NCBI GenBank assembly: GCA_016222945.1
Contig: JACRPY010000006.1
Span: forward strand, 248,001-312,000
Direction: 5' to 3'
Length of the DNA stretch: 64,000 bases
Source of the DNA: Methanobacterium sp.
GTDB lineage: Archaea; Methanobacteriota; Methanobacteria; Methanobacteriales; Methanobacteriaceae
The position numbers and the translations under genes are program-made. The notes beneath the pieces were generated by a model. It searched no databases. It saw only the letters and a program-made list of their open reading frames with translations, and was not told where the DNA came from. Of this stretch, positions 8,654-18,906 are shown piece by piece. Numbering within the stretch: the stretch's first letter is position 1; every line of letters starts with the position of its first letter.

Positions 8654-9365
8654 TTTTTTCACCATACCTTGTTTTTATGGCTTCTTTTTGTGCTTCGTTG
8701 ATTGTTTTACATCCTTCAATTGCAAGCCCTAATGCTTTATCAAATTCTCCAGTTGTTAAATGTCCATCCATTTGAAGAAGTGTAATTTCCCCTGATCTTG
8801 GCATTATTGCAACAGGTAAATCTGCTTCACCATCTTTATCTTCTTCTTCTGAAAGATCAAGCACTACATTACCATCAGCTTTCCCTGCAGCACATGCTAC
8901 AACTAAATCACTCATTGGCACGCCTGCATCTGCTAATGCTACTGAAGCGGCGGTTATTCCTGCACACCGTGTTCCTCCATTAGCTTCAAGAACTTCTATA
9001 AACACATCTATGGTTGATCTTGGGAATTTTTCTAAAAATACGGCAGGTCTAAGTGCATCTGATGTTATTTTTGATATTTCCACAGATCTTCTGTCTGGGC
9101 CGGGTCTTTTCCTGTCTCCAACAGAAAATGATGCCAGATTGTATTTGCACCTTAAAACAGCCATGTCTGGCCTCATTATACGTCTTACATGGAGTTCTCT
9201 TGGACCGTAAACTGCAGCCAGTACTTTGTTGCCTCCAATTTCAAGATAAGCTGATCCGTCAGCTCGTTCTAAAACGCCTGCTTCTATTTTAAATGGTCGT
9301 AATTCGTCAAATTTTCTTCCGTCTGCCCTTAAATTGTTGCTATTATTTACTAAGATAATAATCAC
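8646..9365 (-). CDS. rrp41: exosome complex exonuclease Rrp41
   Basis: The protein, up to 239 residues, is the catalytic RNase PH subunit: it keeps LRADGRKFDELRPF, CKYNLASFSVGDRKRPGPDRRS and the GGTRCAGITAASVALADAG phosphate-binding site, with catalytic Asp in VALADAG and DGNVV regions. It degrades RNA phosphorolytically from the 3' end. The start is uncertain: the only standard start in frame is GTG at 9365, which is part of a GGGGTGAT sequence that would itself be an ideal Shine-Dalgarno for an ATT or ATC a few bases on. The next ATG is far inside the conserved domain. Confidence 0.94.
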   Translation of the reverse strand: MIIILVNNSNNLRADGRKFDELRPFKIEAGVLERADGSAYLEIGGNKVLAAVYGPRELHVRRIMRPDMAVLRCKYNLASFSVGDRKRPGPDRRSVEISKITSDALRPAVFLEKFPRSTIDVFIEVLEANGGTRCAGITAASVALADAGVPMSDLVVACAAGKADGNVVLDLSEEEDKDGEADLPVAIMPRSGEITLLQMDGHLTTGEFDKALGLAIEGCKTINEAQKEAIKTRYGEKNG

Positions 9366-9371
9366 CCCTGT

Positions 9372-10103
9372 TTATTCTTCTGTATTTGGTTCAGGGACCT
9401 CATTTTCATCTTCTTCAGCTTCTTCTTCTATTTCTTTGCCGAGAAGTTCAGATAGCATGTGTCTTACTCTATCTGTTAGTCCGGAGGTGTGGGCTTGCTC
9501 TTCTATCATATTTATTACTTTTTCTGCAACCCTTTCCATTTGAGGTTCTCCTTTAACCCATACCACTCCATTTTGGCCAACAATGATGTCACATTTTGTT
9601 TCATCTTTTATCATGTTGATCATGGATCCTTTTTTACCAATTAGTCGCGGTACTTTGGTTGGGGTTATATAAATTAGAATTCCACCTCTAAATTTACCAA
9701 GGCCTCTGCCTTTTAAACCAAGTTTTACCTTTTTTACTTCATCTACATCAACAACTCTTAAAAAAAGAACGTCTCCAACATCAAATGCATTGCTTAACTC
9801 TCTTTTTTCTCTTCCAAAAACATCTGAGGCTGGTAAAAATCCGGAGTATGGGGAATTAATGTCTAAATTCCACATGGAGAATCTAATATCTGTAACTTCT
9901 CCAATTACTACGTCTCCTCTTTTAGGGATGTATTTGCTTTGTAAAGGTATGACACTTATTTTTTTTTCTCTAATAGCAACTAAGCCAACAAGAGATGAGC
10001 ATATATTACTTTCGTCTTTGAAAGTTCCCCTTCCAGTATGATACTCCTCATCTGCAAGAACATCTCCTGGCACTACTAAATCTTTATCTTCTACAAATAT
10101 CAC
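9372..10103 (-). CDS. rrp4: exosome complex RNA-binding protein Rrp4
   Basis: The 243-residue cap subunit has an N-terminal domain (VVPGDVLADEEYHTGRGTF), an S1 domain (residues about 65-135, KRGDVVIGEVTDIRFSMW onward) and a KH domain with the motif VPRLIGKKGSMINMI. Three copies sit on the Rrp41/Rrp42 ring and feed RNA into the pore. The C-terminal tail is acidic (EEEAEEDENEVPEPNTEE). The start is GTG, with AAGGAGG 6 nt upstream. Immediately followed by rrp41. Confidence 0.95.
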   Translation of the reverse strand: MIFVEDKDLVVPGDVLADEEYHTGRGTFKDESNICSSLVGLVAIREKKISVIPLQSKYIPKRGDVVIGEVTDIRFSMWNLDINSPYSGFLPASDVFGREKRELSNAFDVGDVLFLRVVDVDEVKKVKLGLKGRGLGKFRGGILIYITPTKVPRLIGKKGSMINMIKDETKCDIIVGQNGVVWVKGEPQMERVAEKVINMIEEQAHTSGLTDRVRHMLSELLGKEIEEEAEEDENEVPEPNTEE

Positions 10104-10147
10104 GTTCTGCCTCCTTTTTCAGAAAGCCATAAAATAAAAAGAAGTTT

Positions 10148-10840
10148 TTATATTACTTTGGTTTCCACCTGTCCACCAGTAAGCTCGTTTAATTTTCTGT
10201 CAAAGCTTTCTTGTAGGCCGCCAGGTACTTCAACCACAGCTATCCACGATCCATCTTTTTGCCATTCTTCTTTTCTTGTTTTTCCAAACTCTGAAATTAC
10301 AGTATATACTTTCCCGGCATAATCTCCAGGAATTCTAATTGCAACATTCACATGTTCAAACCGTATAGGTATTTTAATGCGAATGGCTTTAAGAACAGTG
10401 TTTATCTGTTCATCAACACTTTTGAATGGATCAATATGAACCCTAGCCTCGTCCATGGCTTTTTCAATTCTTCTTGCAGGATGAGGAAGTTTTGTCTGTG
10501 GGTTTATGGCTTCTCTTGTTATTTTTGCAATAATCTTCTTTTTTTTCTCTTCTTGCATTTCTTTTCGCTGTTGGGCTGTTAATTGGACCTGTCCTTTTTT
10601 AATTATTATGGCCGCAGCTTTGAGAGGATCGGTACTTTCAAAAGCTTTGTTCATAGCTTCTTCAGATGCTTTGTCCCCTTTTTTTGCATCCTTAAAGATT
10701 TCCTCAACAGCTAATATGTCTTCTAATGGTATTTCTTCGCCTCTTTTAAAGTCTGAAGCAAGGTCTGGGTCTACGAGAATTTCAAAGTGTTCTCCGTAGG
10801 ATTCCAGGCGGGCTATAACCGAATTTTCAAGAGTAACCAT
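10148..10840 (-). CDS. sbds: ribosome assembly factor SBDS (Sdo1)
   Basis: The 230-residue protein has the three-domain SBDS layout: the FYSH domain (residues about 1-85, ARLESYGEHFEILVDPDLASDF split by KRGEEIPLED), a helical middle domain with REAINPQTKLPHPARRIEKAM, and a ferredoxin-like C-terminal domain from about residue 155. SBDS helps release the anti-association factor aIF6 from new 60S-type subunits. Its place between psmA and rrp4 is conserved in archaea. It starts 4 bp after the psmA stop. Confidence 0.96.
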   Translation of the reverse strand: MVTLENSVIARLESYGEHFEILVDPDLASDFKRGEEIPLEDILAVEEIFKDAKKGDKASEEAMNKAFESTDPLKAAAIIIKKGQVQLTAQQRKEMQEEKKKKIIAKITREAINPQTKLPHPARRIEKAMDEARVHIDPFKSVDEQINTVLKAIRIKIPIRFEHVNVAIRIPGDYAGKVYTVISEFGKTRKEEWQKDGSWIAVVEVPGGLQESFDRKLNELTGGQVETKVI

Positions 10841-10844
10841 ATTT

Positions 10845-11615
<771 letters not shown>

Positions 11616-11755
11616 ATATTATACCTCTCTATTATTTTTCAATTAAACTAATGAATTTGTTTTTTTAAATATGATTTTATATTGGATTTAATTATATTTA
11701 ATTTAGGACTTTTAATACTGCTAATTTAGCGAATTCAAACATAGTTTAAAACTAT

Positions 11756-12136
11756 TTATTTATGTTTGTTTTCTAGTTTAATAAACTTTTTTGTCGCTGC
11801 TTTAATTGTCCCTGAAATTCCAAGAGTGTGGAACACTACTTTTTTACCTTTAAAGTTTGTTATAAGTGATATTGCAGCTCTTACTGCGATTAATTCGTCT
11901 CTATTACATTGAATAATTCCTTTAATGATGTATTTGTCATTTGAAGATTTTATGTTCCATACTTTCATAATCCATAAATTGAAGTTGCTTGTTTTACATT
12001 CGCCATGGAAATTTAATGAAGCTTCCCATACTAAAGATATCACATTTTCTCGTGTTAAAGGCACTTTGGAGATAGCTTCAAAGGCTATATACCTTTTTTT
12101 GTTTCGAAGTGTAGGGGGAAGTATTTTAAGCTTCAT
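11756..12136 (-). CDS. rnp2: ribonuclease P protein component 2 (Pop5)
   Basis: This 126-residue protein matches archaeal Pop5: KILPPTLRNKKRYIAFE at the start, the ferredoxin-like core, and the closing motif GTIKAATKKFI. Pop5 pairs with Rpp30 in RNase P, which trims tRNA 5' leaders. The family begins just before LPPTLR, so I place the start at the ATG at 12136, one base after the rnp3 stop; an ATG at 12145 and a TTG at 12151 are also in frame. Translation is probably coupled to rnp3. Confidence 0.93.
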   Translation of the reverse strand: MKLKILPPTLRNKKRYIAFEAISKVPLTRENVISLVWEASLNFHGECKTSNFNLWIMKVWNIKSSNDKYIIKGIIQCNRDELIAVRAAISLITNFKGKKVVFHTLGISGTIKAATKKFIKLENKHK

Positions 12137-12137
12137 T

Positions 12138-12824
12138 TTATTCATCTTCAATTTTTTTAGCCCCTTTTACTATAATATTTTTTCTTATTCTACTTCTTTC
12201 TATTATATGGAGCGGATTTTTTGATAGTGAATCTTCTGCTTCTTTAGAAGTCATTCCAAAGTGGTATGCAAGTGCAATTATGTCCTTAGGAGTTCTAAGA
12301 TCATATATTGACTGAGCATTACTTGTTATTATAATTGGAAATCCAAATTTATGGTGGAGCTTGAGAATATCTCTAAATTGGCTTAATATTTTTGTTCTAA
12401 TTGATGATCTGGTTTTAATTAATGAGTTGATACTTAGTTCAACTGCAACTTCGTTTTCTGAAGCTTTTTTTGCTATTATATGATTTATTCCACTATCTTT
12501 TCTTCCTTTGTATGGATTTGAAAGCATATCTACTCGTGGATCTTCACATGCTGCCCTATTTATTTTTAAATCCCCACCATTTACTATTATAACGTCTGTT
12601 ACTTCTCTATACTTTTGGATTTTATTTTTTAGGTCATTTGCATTTTTTGCATATATTTCCACACCACTAAATATGCTAAAATCATCATTAATTTCTCTAA
12701 TATTCTTTATTTTATCTTTATCATAAGTTTTAGATGATTGGATAAGTGTAACGCCGTTGTAGCCTAATCTTTTTGATTCTTCTGCTAATCTGGGATTTAT
12801 ATGAACATTAAAGTCAAAAAACAT
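12138..12824 (-). CDS. rnp3: ribonuclease P protein component 3 (Rpp30)
   Basis: The 228-residue protein is a PHP-like TIM barrel matching Rpp30: it begins FFDFNVHINP, has DVIIVNGGDLKINRAACEDPRVDML in the middle, and ends with ITSNAQSIYDLRTPKDIIALA. It lacks the metal-binding residues of true PHP phosphoesterases and serves as the partner of Pop5 on the RNase P RNA. Starts 2 bp after COG1325 gene ends, within the superoperon. Confidence 0.95.
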   Translation of the reverse strand: MFFDFNVHINPRLAEESKRLGYNGVTLIQSSKTYDKDKIKNIREINDDFSIFSGVEIYAKNANDLKNKIQKYREVTDVIIVNGGDLKINRAACEDPRVDMLSNPYKGRKDSGINHIIAKKASENEVAVELSINSLIKTRSSIRTKILSQFRDILKLHHKFGFPIIITSNAQSIYDLRTPKDIIALAYHFGMTSKEAEDSLSKNPLHIIERSRIRKNIIVKGAKKIEDE

Positions 12825-12826
12825 TT

Positions 12827-13249
12827 TTATACACCAAAAAGTTCCTTTGCAAGTTTAATTGCGTTTTCTTTTTTTGCAGGATATGCGGCTATCTTTATTT
12901 TAACGTGTATGGTGTCGCCATGTTCAATTATCTTTAAATTTCCAAGATAGGCTCTTTGTTTGTCGAATCTTAAGAATAAATTTCCCTTTTCATCCATCTT
13001 GTTTTCTAATTCATTTAGAAGTCTTTTTTGGGATGGTTCATCTATTTGCTTTAATATTTTAACAAATTCTTTTATTTCACTGTTTTTTGTGAGTTTGTCA
13101 TTTAGTATTAAAACAGGATTTTTAAAATAACCTTCAATGGTATTGGTTTGAGGAGTGGAATTAGGAAAGAGAGTTTTAATTGCTTCTCTAACCTTTTCCT
13201 CATTTTCTGTTCCATAAACAAATACACGATATGAAATGTTATGGATCAT
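12827..13249 (-). CDS. archaeal RNA-binding protein (COG1325, exosome-superoperon type)
   Basis: The 140-residue protein matches the small RNA-binding family always found beside rnp3/rnp2 and rpl15e. It starts with MIHNISYRVFVYGTENEEKVREAIKTLFP and ends in a basic, Lys-rich helix (AAYPAKKENAIKLAKELF). Its exact job is unsettled; it has been proposed as an exosome- or RNase P-linked factor because of its conserved neighbours. The start is an ATG 41 bp downstream of the rpl15e stop. Confidence 0.85.
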   Translation of the reverse strand: MIHNISYRVFVYGTENEEKVREAIKTLFPNSTPQTNTIEGYFKNPVLILNDKLTKNSEIKEFVKILKQIDEPSQKRLLNELENKMDEKGNLFLRFDKQRAYLGNLKIIEHGDTIHVKIKIAAYPAKKENAIKLAKELFGV

Positions 13250-13290
13250 GTATTTTTACCTTTAATTTTTTTAAAAAAAGAATTTAAGGT

Positions 13291-13836
13291 TTATCTTACC
13301 TTTTCAGCGCCTTTTCCTTTTCCTCTAAGTCCACGGGTCTTTTTACCTTCACTGGTGAGTCCACGGTGCACACGGCCTGTATGCTGTTTTTCACAGATCC
13401 AGTTTATGTTTTTGTCGTTTTTAATTGATGGATGACTTGGATCAACTAATATAACTTCAAAGAATTTGAATTTCCCATCTTCCCATACCCAGTATGAGTT
13501 TAAAACTTCTAAGTTAGGATATCTTCTGGCTACTCTTTCTTCAGCTATTCTTTTTATGGATTTTATAGGAGTTATTTTTTTAACACCCATTCTTTTAGGT
13601 TTTCTTCCAGCGGTGAATCTGCTTTTACGCCTTCCACCACGCCTAATTCTTGTTCTTACAACAATATATCCTTTTTTAGCTTTATATCCAAGGGACCTTG
13701 CCTTGTCAATTCGAGTAGGTCTGTCTATTCTTTGTACTGTACTTTCTCTTCTCCATATGGGAGCTCTTTCTTGCATTAGCTCTTTTACGAAGGAATCGCT
13801 AGGATTTTTCCATGCGTCTCTTATATATTTATACAT
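13291..13836 (-). CDS. rpl15e: 50S ribosomal protein L15e (eL15)
   Basis: The 181-residue, strongly basic protein matches eL15: MYKYIRDAWKNP at the start, RTRIRRGGRRKS, GRKPKRMGVKKITP and the C-terminal GLTSEGKKTRGLRGKGKGAEK. It binds 23S rRNA. An in-frame extension to 13872 exists, but the family start and a GAGGTG Shine-Dalgarno 7 nt upstream point to the ATG at 13836. It is the first gene of the superoperon. Confidence 0.96.
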   Translation of the reverse strand: MYKYIRDAWKNPSDSFVKELMQERAPIWRRESTVQRIDRPTRIDKARSLGYKAKKGYIVVRTRIRRGGRRKSRFTAGRKPKRMGVKKITPIKSIKRIAEERVARRYPNLEVLNSYWVWEDGKFKFFEVILVDPSHPSIKNDKNINWICEKQHTGRVHRGLTSEGKKTRGLRGKGKGAEKVR

Positions 13837-13955
<119 letters not shown>

Positions 13956-14061
13956 TATGTTAATTATTTAAAGCTTTATCTAATTGAAAAAGAAAAAAAA
14001 ATTATAATTTAAATTCATCAATAATATCACTATTCAATGATAAAACTGCTATTATTTAAGA

Positions 14062-14274
14062 TTATGCGTTTGCAAGCTGGTATGCGTCGTAAGCAGCGTA
14101 TATAGCGAATAATAATGATATTATACCAATATACATACTTAATACACTTGATAATACAATTAGTATTATAGCAATAACTAAGAATATTAATCCTTTTTGA
14201 GTTTCACCTAATAGTATCTGACCTAATCCAGGGATTATGAAAGACAATATCGCAGCGACTATCGCGTTAACCAT
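14062..14274 (-). CDS. small membrane protein with PGxGQ motif (TM2/DUF5683-like)
   Basis: This 70-residue protein has about two transmembrane helices. The first ends in the motif FIIPGLGQILLGETQKG, shared by TM2-like small membrane proteins. I chose the ATG at 14274, with GGAGGTG 6 nt upstream; a GTG at 14283 lies inside that Shine-Dalgarno. Function unknown. It stands alone between the rpl15e promoter and the carboxymuconolactone decarboxylase-like gene. Confidence 0.75.
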   Translation of the reverse strand: MVNAIVAAILSFIIPGLGQILLGETQKGLIFLVIAIILIVLSSVLSMYIGIISLLFAIYAAYDAYQLANA

Positions 14275-14465
14275 ACATTTCACCTCCTTTATTTGTAATA
14301 GTTATATATACTATCAATGTATTTATATTTTCGGTTAATTCGTATTAATAGGATTTATTTTAATATAATGTATTATTATAGGCTTTCTAAAATTAGTATA
14401 TAAGAAATAAAATAAACGATTATTGTTATTGCAATTAAAAATAAAAAAATTGAAGCTAAATCAGC

Positions 14466-14789
14466 TTATTCTTTGGTGATTTTGTATAATATGTGCATTG
14501 CTTTGGTGAATGGAGGGTTTCCAGATGTTAATAGAACTACTCTTAAAACGTCCACTATTTCATCTTTGGTTATGCCAAATTCAGTTATGGCACTCTGCAT
14601 CTGCTTTTTCATTGCCCGGTCATCAGACGCTGCTGCAGTAATTCCGAGGGCAATTAATTTCTGTGTTTTGTAGTCAAGGGCTTTTCCAGTGTATGCTGCT
14701 TCGTTTAACCCTACAACGGCCTTATATATGTCAGGATAGTCTTCTTTTACATGTGCCATTCCTTTACCGTAAAATACGTCTTCTTTCAC
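14466..14789 (-). CDS. carboxymuconolactone decarboxylase (CMD/AhpD-like) family protein
   Basis: The 107-residue all-helical protein matches the CMD family (YKAVVGLNEAAYTGKALDYKTQKLIALGITAA, followed by DEIVDVLRVVLLTSGNPPFTKAM), both parts split by variable loops. Members are thiol peroxidase partners or decarboxylases. This one has no cysteine at all, so the CxxC redox site of AhpD is missing and a peroxidase role is unlikely. The start is GTG with GGAGATGGTAGA upstream. It is a single gene downstream of a sensory cluster on the same strand. Confidence 0.85.
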   Translation of the reverse strand: MKEDVFYGKGMAHVKEDYPDIYKAVVGLNEAAYTGKALDYKTQKLIALGITAAASDDRAMKKQMQSAITEFGITKDEIVDVLRVVLLTSGNPPFTKAMHILYKITKE

Positions 14790-14907
14790 TCTACCATCTC
14801 CATTTAATTAAATTCATCCTTATTTTTGTATAAAGTGTTTAAACTCCTTAATTCTATTTATTACTTTGAATTTAATAGCATACATAATTTATGCAAGAGA
14901 TAGGATT

Positions 14908-15951
14908 TCAATTTTTCATATTATTCTTCTTATGTATGGTCTGAAGGGCGGCTAAACTTAGTTTCGTGCCGTCAACCATTTCTACAGTTACATTAATATC
15001 TTTTAACTGGCCTTTTTTGTCCATAAATTGAAATTCATAGGATTGTGGTGCACTTTCTGCATCGATTCTTCGCAAACGATGATATTCTGTCATTCGCTCC
15101 AGATCGTCTTTTTTAGATACGAATTCTTTCCAGCTCTTTTTACCTTCAACTTCTTCCTTTAAATAGCCGGTAAATTTTTCACATTCATTATTTATTTGAA
15201 TTATTTTGGTGTCTTCATCAATAAACATCATAGGAGTTTTGCTTTTTTCAAAGAGGGTTTGGAGCTTGGCATCAGCTACATTTAATTCCCATTCCATATT
15301 TCTCACCAGTATCATTTGGGATGTTGTGCTGGCTAAATCCTCCAGCAATGCCTCTTGTTCACGGTGAATTTTATCTTTACTAAAAAGGGCTAAAACACCT
15401 ATGGGCTTTTTATCTGGAGATAAGAGCCTATAACCTGCAAAACTAACTAATCTCAGATTTTTAGCCCATTCATGATCGTGAACCTGTGGATCGTGGGTCA
15501 CATCATTGGTAATAAATTTAGGATCATCTCCACTGGCTACTCGCCCTATTTTATAGCTACCTAAGGGTACTCTGCGGTGGTATCCATCAATATGGGTGTA
15601 ACGTCCGGAACTGGCCATAAGATGCAGGCAGTGGCTTCTATCACGGCATATATGTGGGCCTTCCGTTACGGAGGCATGAATACAGCCTTTATTACATAGA
15701 TCGCCATCTTTAGTCATCCAGATCCTGGCAAAATCTGCTTCAAAAATATAAACTACACTATCAGTAATAGACTTTAGTTTTTCAGTTAGCGCACGTTTTC
15801 CTATGAGCAGTTCCTTCAATAAAGTTAAATTTGCTGCCCGAATGTTTGTTTTTTGGATTTCAGATTCTAATTTTTCAAGTTTCGCTACTTTTTTTCTTGT
15901 TTTATGTAATTCTCGAAGAAGTTGTTCTTTAGTTTTATTTGCATCTTTCAT
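14908..15951 (-). CDS. GAF-PAS sensory protein without kinase domain
   Basis: The 347-residue protein has an N-terminal coiled coil (residues 1-40), a GAF-like domain (about 50-210) with a Cys-His cluster (CNKGC near 85, HICRDRSHCLHL after it) that could bind heme, metal or sense redox, and a PAS domain (about 225-340). The PAS region is closely similar to the last PAS of the 885-residue kinase and the fifth of the 984-residue kinase (GYLKEEVEGKKSWKEF; YHRLRRI). There is no histidine kinase or output domain, so it may modulate a partner or be a shortened paralogue. Starts 61 bp downstream of the 885-residue kinase gene. Confidence 0.82.
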   Translation of the reverse strand: MKDANKTKEQLLRELHKTRKKVAKLEKLESEIQKTNIRAANLTLLKELLIGKRALTEKLKSITDSVVYIFEADFARIWMTKDGDLCNKGCIHASVTEGPHICRDRSHCLHLMASSGRYTHIDGYHRRVPLGSYKIGRVASGDDPKFITNDVTHDPQVHDHEWAKNLRLVSFAGYRLLSPDKKPIGVLALFSKDKIHREQEALLEDLASTTSQMILVRNMEWELNVADAKLQTLFEKSKTPMMFIDEDTKIIQINNECEKFTGYLKEEVEGKKSWKEFVSKKDDLERMTEYHRLRRIDAESAPQSYEFQFMDKKGQLKDINVTVEMVDGTKLSLAALQTIHKKNNMKN

Positions 15952-16011
15952 TTCAAAACCTCTGTAGAGGGTCCCTAATTACAATTTTAAACTAATAAAC
16001 CATGAAAATAT

Positions 16012-18669
16012 TCAAATTCTTTCTGTATATTTTAATTCTTTAAATATGATTGTGAATTCAGTACCATGACTTCTGTCAAGCTCAATAGTACCATCAAGCT
16101 GTTCTACTAAACCATTTATTAGTTGTAAACCTACTGTTTTCGTGTTTTTAAAGTCAATATTTTCAGGGAAGTTGATACCATCATCTTTAACTGTTAGTTT
16201 AAATTTATCTTTTTCATAATGGTGAAGATCAATAGTTATCTTTCCCTTTCTTCCATCAACAAAACCATGTTTTAGGGAGTTTGTTACCAGCTCATTAATG
16301 ATAAGGCCACATGGAATTGCAGTATCAACACCAATTAATATGTGTTCGGCATTTATGTCCCATTTTATACGTTTTAAATCGGTTTCATATGAACTGAAAA
16401 TGCTGGATGTTAAACTGGCAATGTAATCTGAAAAATCAATCAGGGTCAGGTCTTTAGATTGATACAGTTTTTCGTGGATCATGGCCATGGATTTAACTCT
16501 ATTCTGGCTTTCTTTGAATATATTTAGGGCTTTTTTATCAGTTATTTGATAAGTCTGAATATTTAAAAGGCTGGATATTATTTGCATGTTATTTTTAACT
16601 CTGTGATGCACCTCTCGAAGAAGAACCTCTTTTTCTTTTAATGAAGCTTTTATTTGTTTTTCTGCCTGTTTACGCTCAGTAATATCTAAAAAGGATGCCA
16701 CGCTTTTGGTGGTTCCAGGGATGATATCTACAGTTATAATAACATTCCGAATTTTACCCTCTTTAAAAATGCCCCGGGCCTCATAAGTCTTTGGAGCAGT
16801 CAATGGTTCGGTTCTCCGTAATTGATGGTAGGTTTTCATTTTTTCTAAGTCGTCTTTGTATATGAATTCTATCCAGTGTCTTTTACCTTCAATTTCTTCT
16901 TTCAAATAGCCAGTTAATCTTTCAGCTTCTGCATTTATTAAGGAAATAGAAGTATCTTCTTCAACGATCATTGTTGCAGTCCCAGTATTTTCAAATATGG
17001 CCTTATATGCTGATTCAGATTCTTTTAAAGCTTTTTCAATATGTTTTCGTTCGTCTATTTCTTTTAATAGAAGCTGGTTAATCTTTTCAAGTTCGCCAGT
17101 ACGTTGTTCTACCAGTTCTTCCAGATGTTCCTGATAATTTTTAAGTTTGGCTTCATTAATTTTACGTTGGGTGATATCACGGGCAACACCCAGAATAAGC
17201 TTTTTACCTTTAGATTCAATAATTTGAGCATGTATTTCCACAGGGACTACTGATTGGTCTTTACGGTAATTAGCCGTCTCAAAGATTGCTTCACCATTCT
17301 CAATCAAATCTTTAATCCTTGTTTTCATCTTAGTTCTATATTCTTGAGCCTCTAATTCACGAAGGTTCAAATTCATCATTTCATCTTTAGTGTAACCTCG
17401 CGATGTGTAGGTGGTTTGGTTCATATAGAGTGGATTTCCATCCATGTCATGCAACATTATTGAATCTGTGGCCGCATCTAAAAGCCTGGCTTTTAGTTCT
17501 AATTCTTCTTCTGCTTTTTTTCGCTCAATAATTTCATTTTGTAGTTCTTCATTTGCATCTACAAGTTCTGCAGTTCTTTTTTTGACTCTCATTTCCAGTT
17601 TATCATGGGCATTTTGCAACTGTTCATTAAGCCATCTATTTTCATTTAAAGTTAAAATTTGCCGAGTGATGGTCAAACCAATGATTATAAACACTCCTAA
17701 TGCCAGTGTGAGGAAATCTGTGTATATTTTGTAGTAATGGCTCCATATCAACAGAAAATAGGGAATTAGAACCCATAAGTAAGGTAGATAAAGGGTTAAG
17801 TTGTTTTGTTTTGTTTTATATTCTATAGTTTCGGATTTTGGGGGCGTATCTGTTTTTTTAGTTTCGTTTGGAGGCGTATTGATTATATTATTTGCCTGTA
17901 ATATTCCAGCCAGGCCAGCCAGTATATATGCAACCATATAACCTATATCTAATGGGCCTCCACTTATGTAAACACCTAAAATGGATTGGTAGCCGAAAAA
18001 TGAATCAGTTATAATCATCATCATAGAACTAAACATTAGAAGGAGTAGGGGCCACTGGTTTTTCAATTCAAAACGCTGAAAAATTAGCATCAGTAAAGGA
18101 AATATTAACATTAAATCAAAGATAGGATATGCTACAGAGAGTATAATTGCCCATAATGGCTGCCCAGCACTAAGTTCAAGAGTAGGGCCAATTAAAAAAT
18201 TCCAAAAGAGGAGTAAAGCAGCAACCATAACGATACTGATATCCAGAATCATGTTAGCTCTATCAGTACGAGTTAAATGCTTAAATGGCAAATAAAAAAT
18301 TCCTGCAAGAAATAGAGGATAATATGTCAGGTAAAAGACATCTGCTAAAGAGGGAAATGGTTGTTGGTTTAGTATCAGTTCAAAAATCAGCCATGCTATT
18401 GCTCCTAATGCTCCAAACAGCTGACCTGCAGCTATAAGCATCCAAGCGATATAAAGTTTCTTTGAATAAATTTTAGAGCATTTAGCTGCATAAAACAAAC
18501 TGAAAGATGCTAAAATGGCAGCTAATGGTAATAAAAGGTCACTGAATATGAGTTTGAGTCTTTCATCTGGTAAAAAGAAGGTTAATGCACAGAAAATAAT
18601 TAGTAAAATAAGGGCAATGATAACAGCTTGACGAAAGGAAACTATTGGTTTAATAGTATCATATTCCAT
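16012..18669 (-). CDS. membrane PAS sensor histidine kinase (HisKA_2 type)
   Basis: The 885-residue protein has an N-terminal membrane domain of about nine helices (residues 13-260) plus one near 295-340, a coiled coil, PAS 1 (about 385-500), a second coiled coil, PAS 2 (about 550-665), and a HisKA_2/HATPase module. The phosphoacceptor region EVHHRVKNNMQIISSLL has His at 688 and 689. The ATP-binding N box (NELVTNSLKHGF), G1 (VKDDGINFP) and G2 (GLQLINGLVEQLDG) are intact. It probably senses a membrane or small-molecule signal. No response regulator follows directly; the REC domain of the 984-residue protein is a candidate partner. Confidence 0.9.
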   Translation of the reverse strand: MEYDTIKPIVSFRQAVIIALILLIIFCALTFFLPDERLKLIFSDLLLPLAAILASFSLFYAAKCSKIYSKKLYIAWMLIAAGQLFGALGAIAWLIFELILNQQPFPSLADVFYLTYYPLFLAGIFYLPFKHLTRTDRANMILDISIVMVAALLLFWNFLIGPTLELSAGQPLWAIILSVAYPIFDLMLIFPLLMLIFQRFELKNQWPLLLLMFSSMMMIITDSFFGYQSILGVYISGGPLDIGYMVAYILAGLAGILQANNIINTPPNETKKTDTPPKSETIEYKTKQNNLTLYLPYLWVLIPYFLLIWSHYYKIYTDFLTLALGVFIIIGLTITRQILTLNENRWLNEQLQNAHDKLEMRVKKRTAELVDANEELQNEIIERKKAEEELELKARLLDAATDSIMLHDMDGNPLYMNQTTYTSRGYTKDEMMNLNLRELEAQEYRTKMKTRIKDLIENGEAIFETANYRKDQSVVPVEIHAQIIESKGKKLILGVARDITQRKINEAKLKNYQEHLEELVEQRTGELEKINQLLLKEIDERKHIEKALKESESAYKAIFENTGTATMIVEEDTSISLINAEAERLTGYLKEEIEGKRHWIEFIYKDDLEKMKTYHQLRRTEPLTAPKTYEARGIFKEGKIRNVIITVDIIPGTTKSVASFLDITERKQAEKQIKASLKEKEVLLREVHHRVKNNMQIISSLLNIQTYQITDKKALNIFKESQNRVKSMAMIHEKLYQSKDLTLIDFSDYIASLTSSIFSSYETDLKRIKWDINAEHILIGVDTAIPCGLIINELVTNSLKHGFVDGRKGKITIDLHHYEKDKFKLTVKDDGINFPENIDFKNTKTVGLQLINGLVEQLDGTIELDRSHGTEFTIIFKELKYTERI

Positions 18670-18906
18670 GATTTCACTAACCAGCGATAATATTCATTAT
18701 TTTTAGACAATACAATGTCTTTTTTTAATGTATTATGGAAACAATCTTCTGGAAATTTTGGCATTTTTATTTAATCTGTATTTATCTATATATTTGAAGC
18801 TTAAAAGTATTAAAATATTGTAAAAATGATTTATAAAAATGATGTAAAATATAATTTTGAGCAATTATTTTGATAGTATATTTGTATTAATCTTAATATT
18901 GGTTAA

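Noticed and set aside
10506..10799. Antisense open frames across the SBDS, psmA and exosome genes
   Set aside because: They mirror strongly coding opposite strands, lack ribosome binding sites and have no recognisable proteins.
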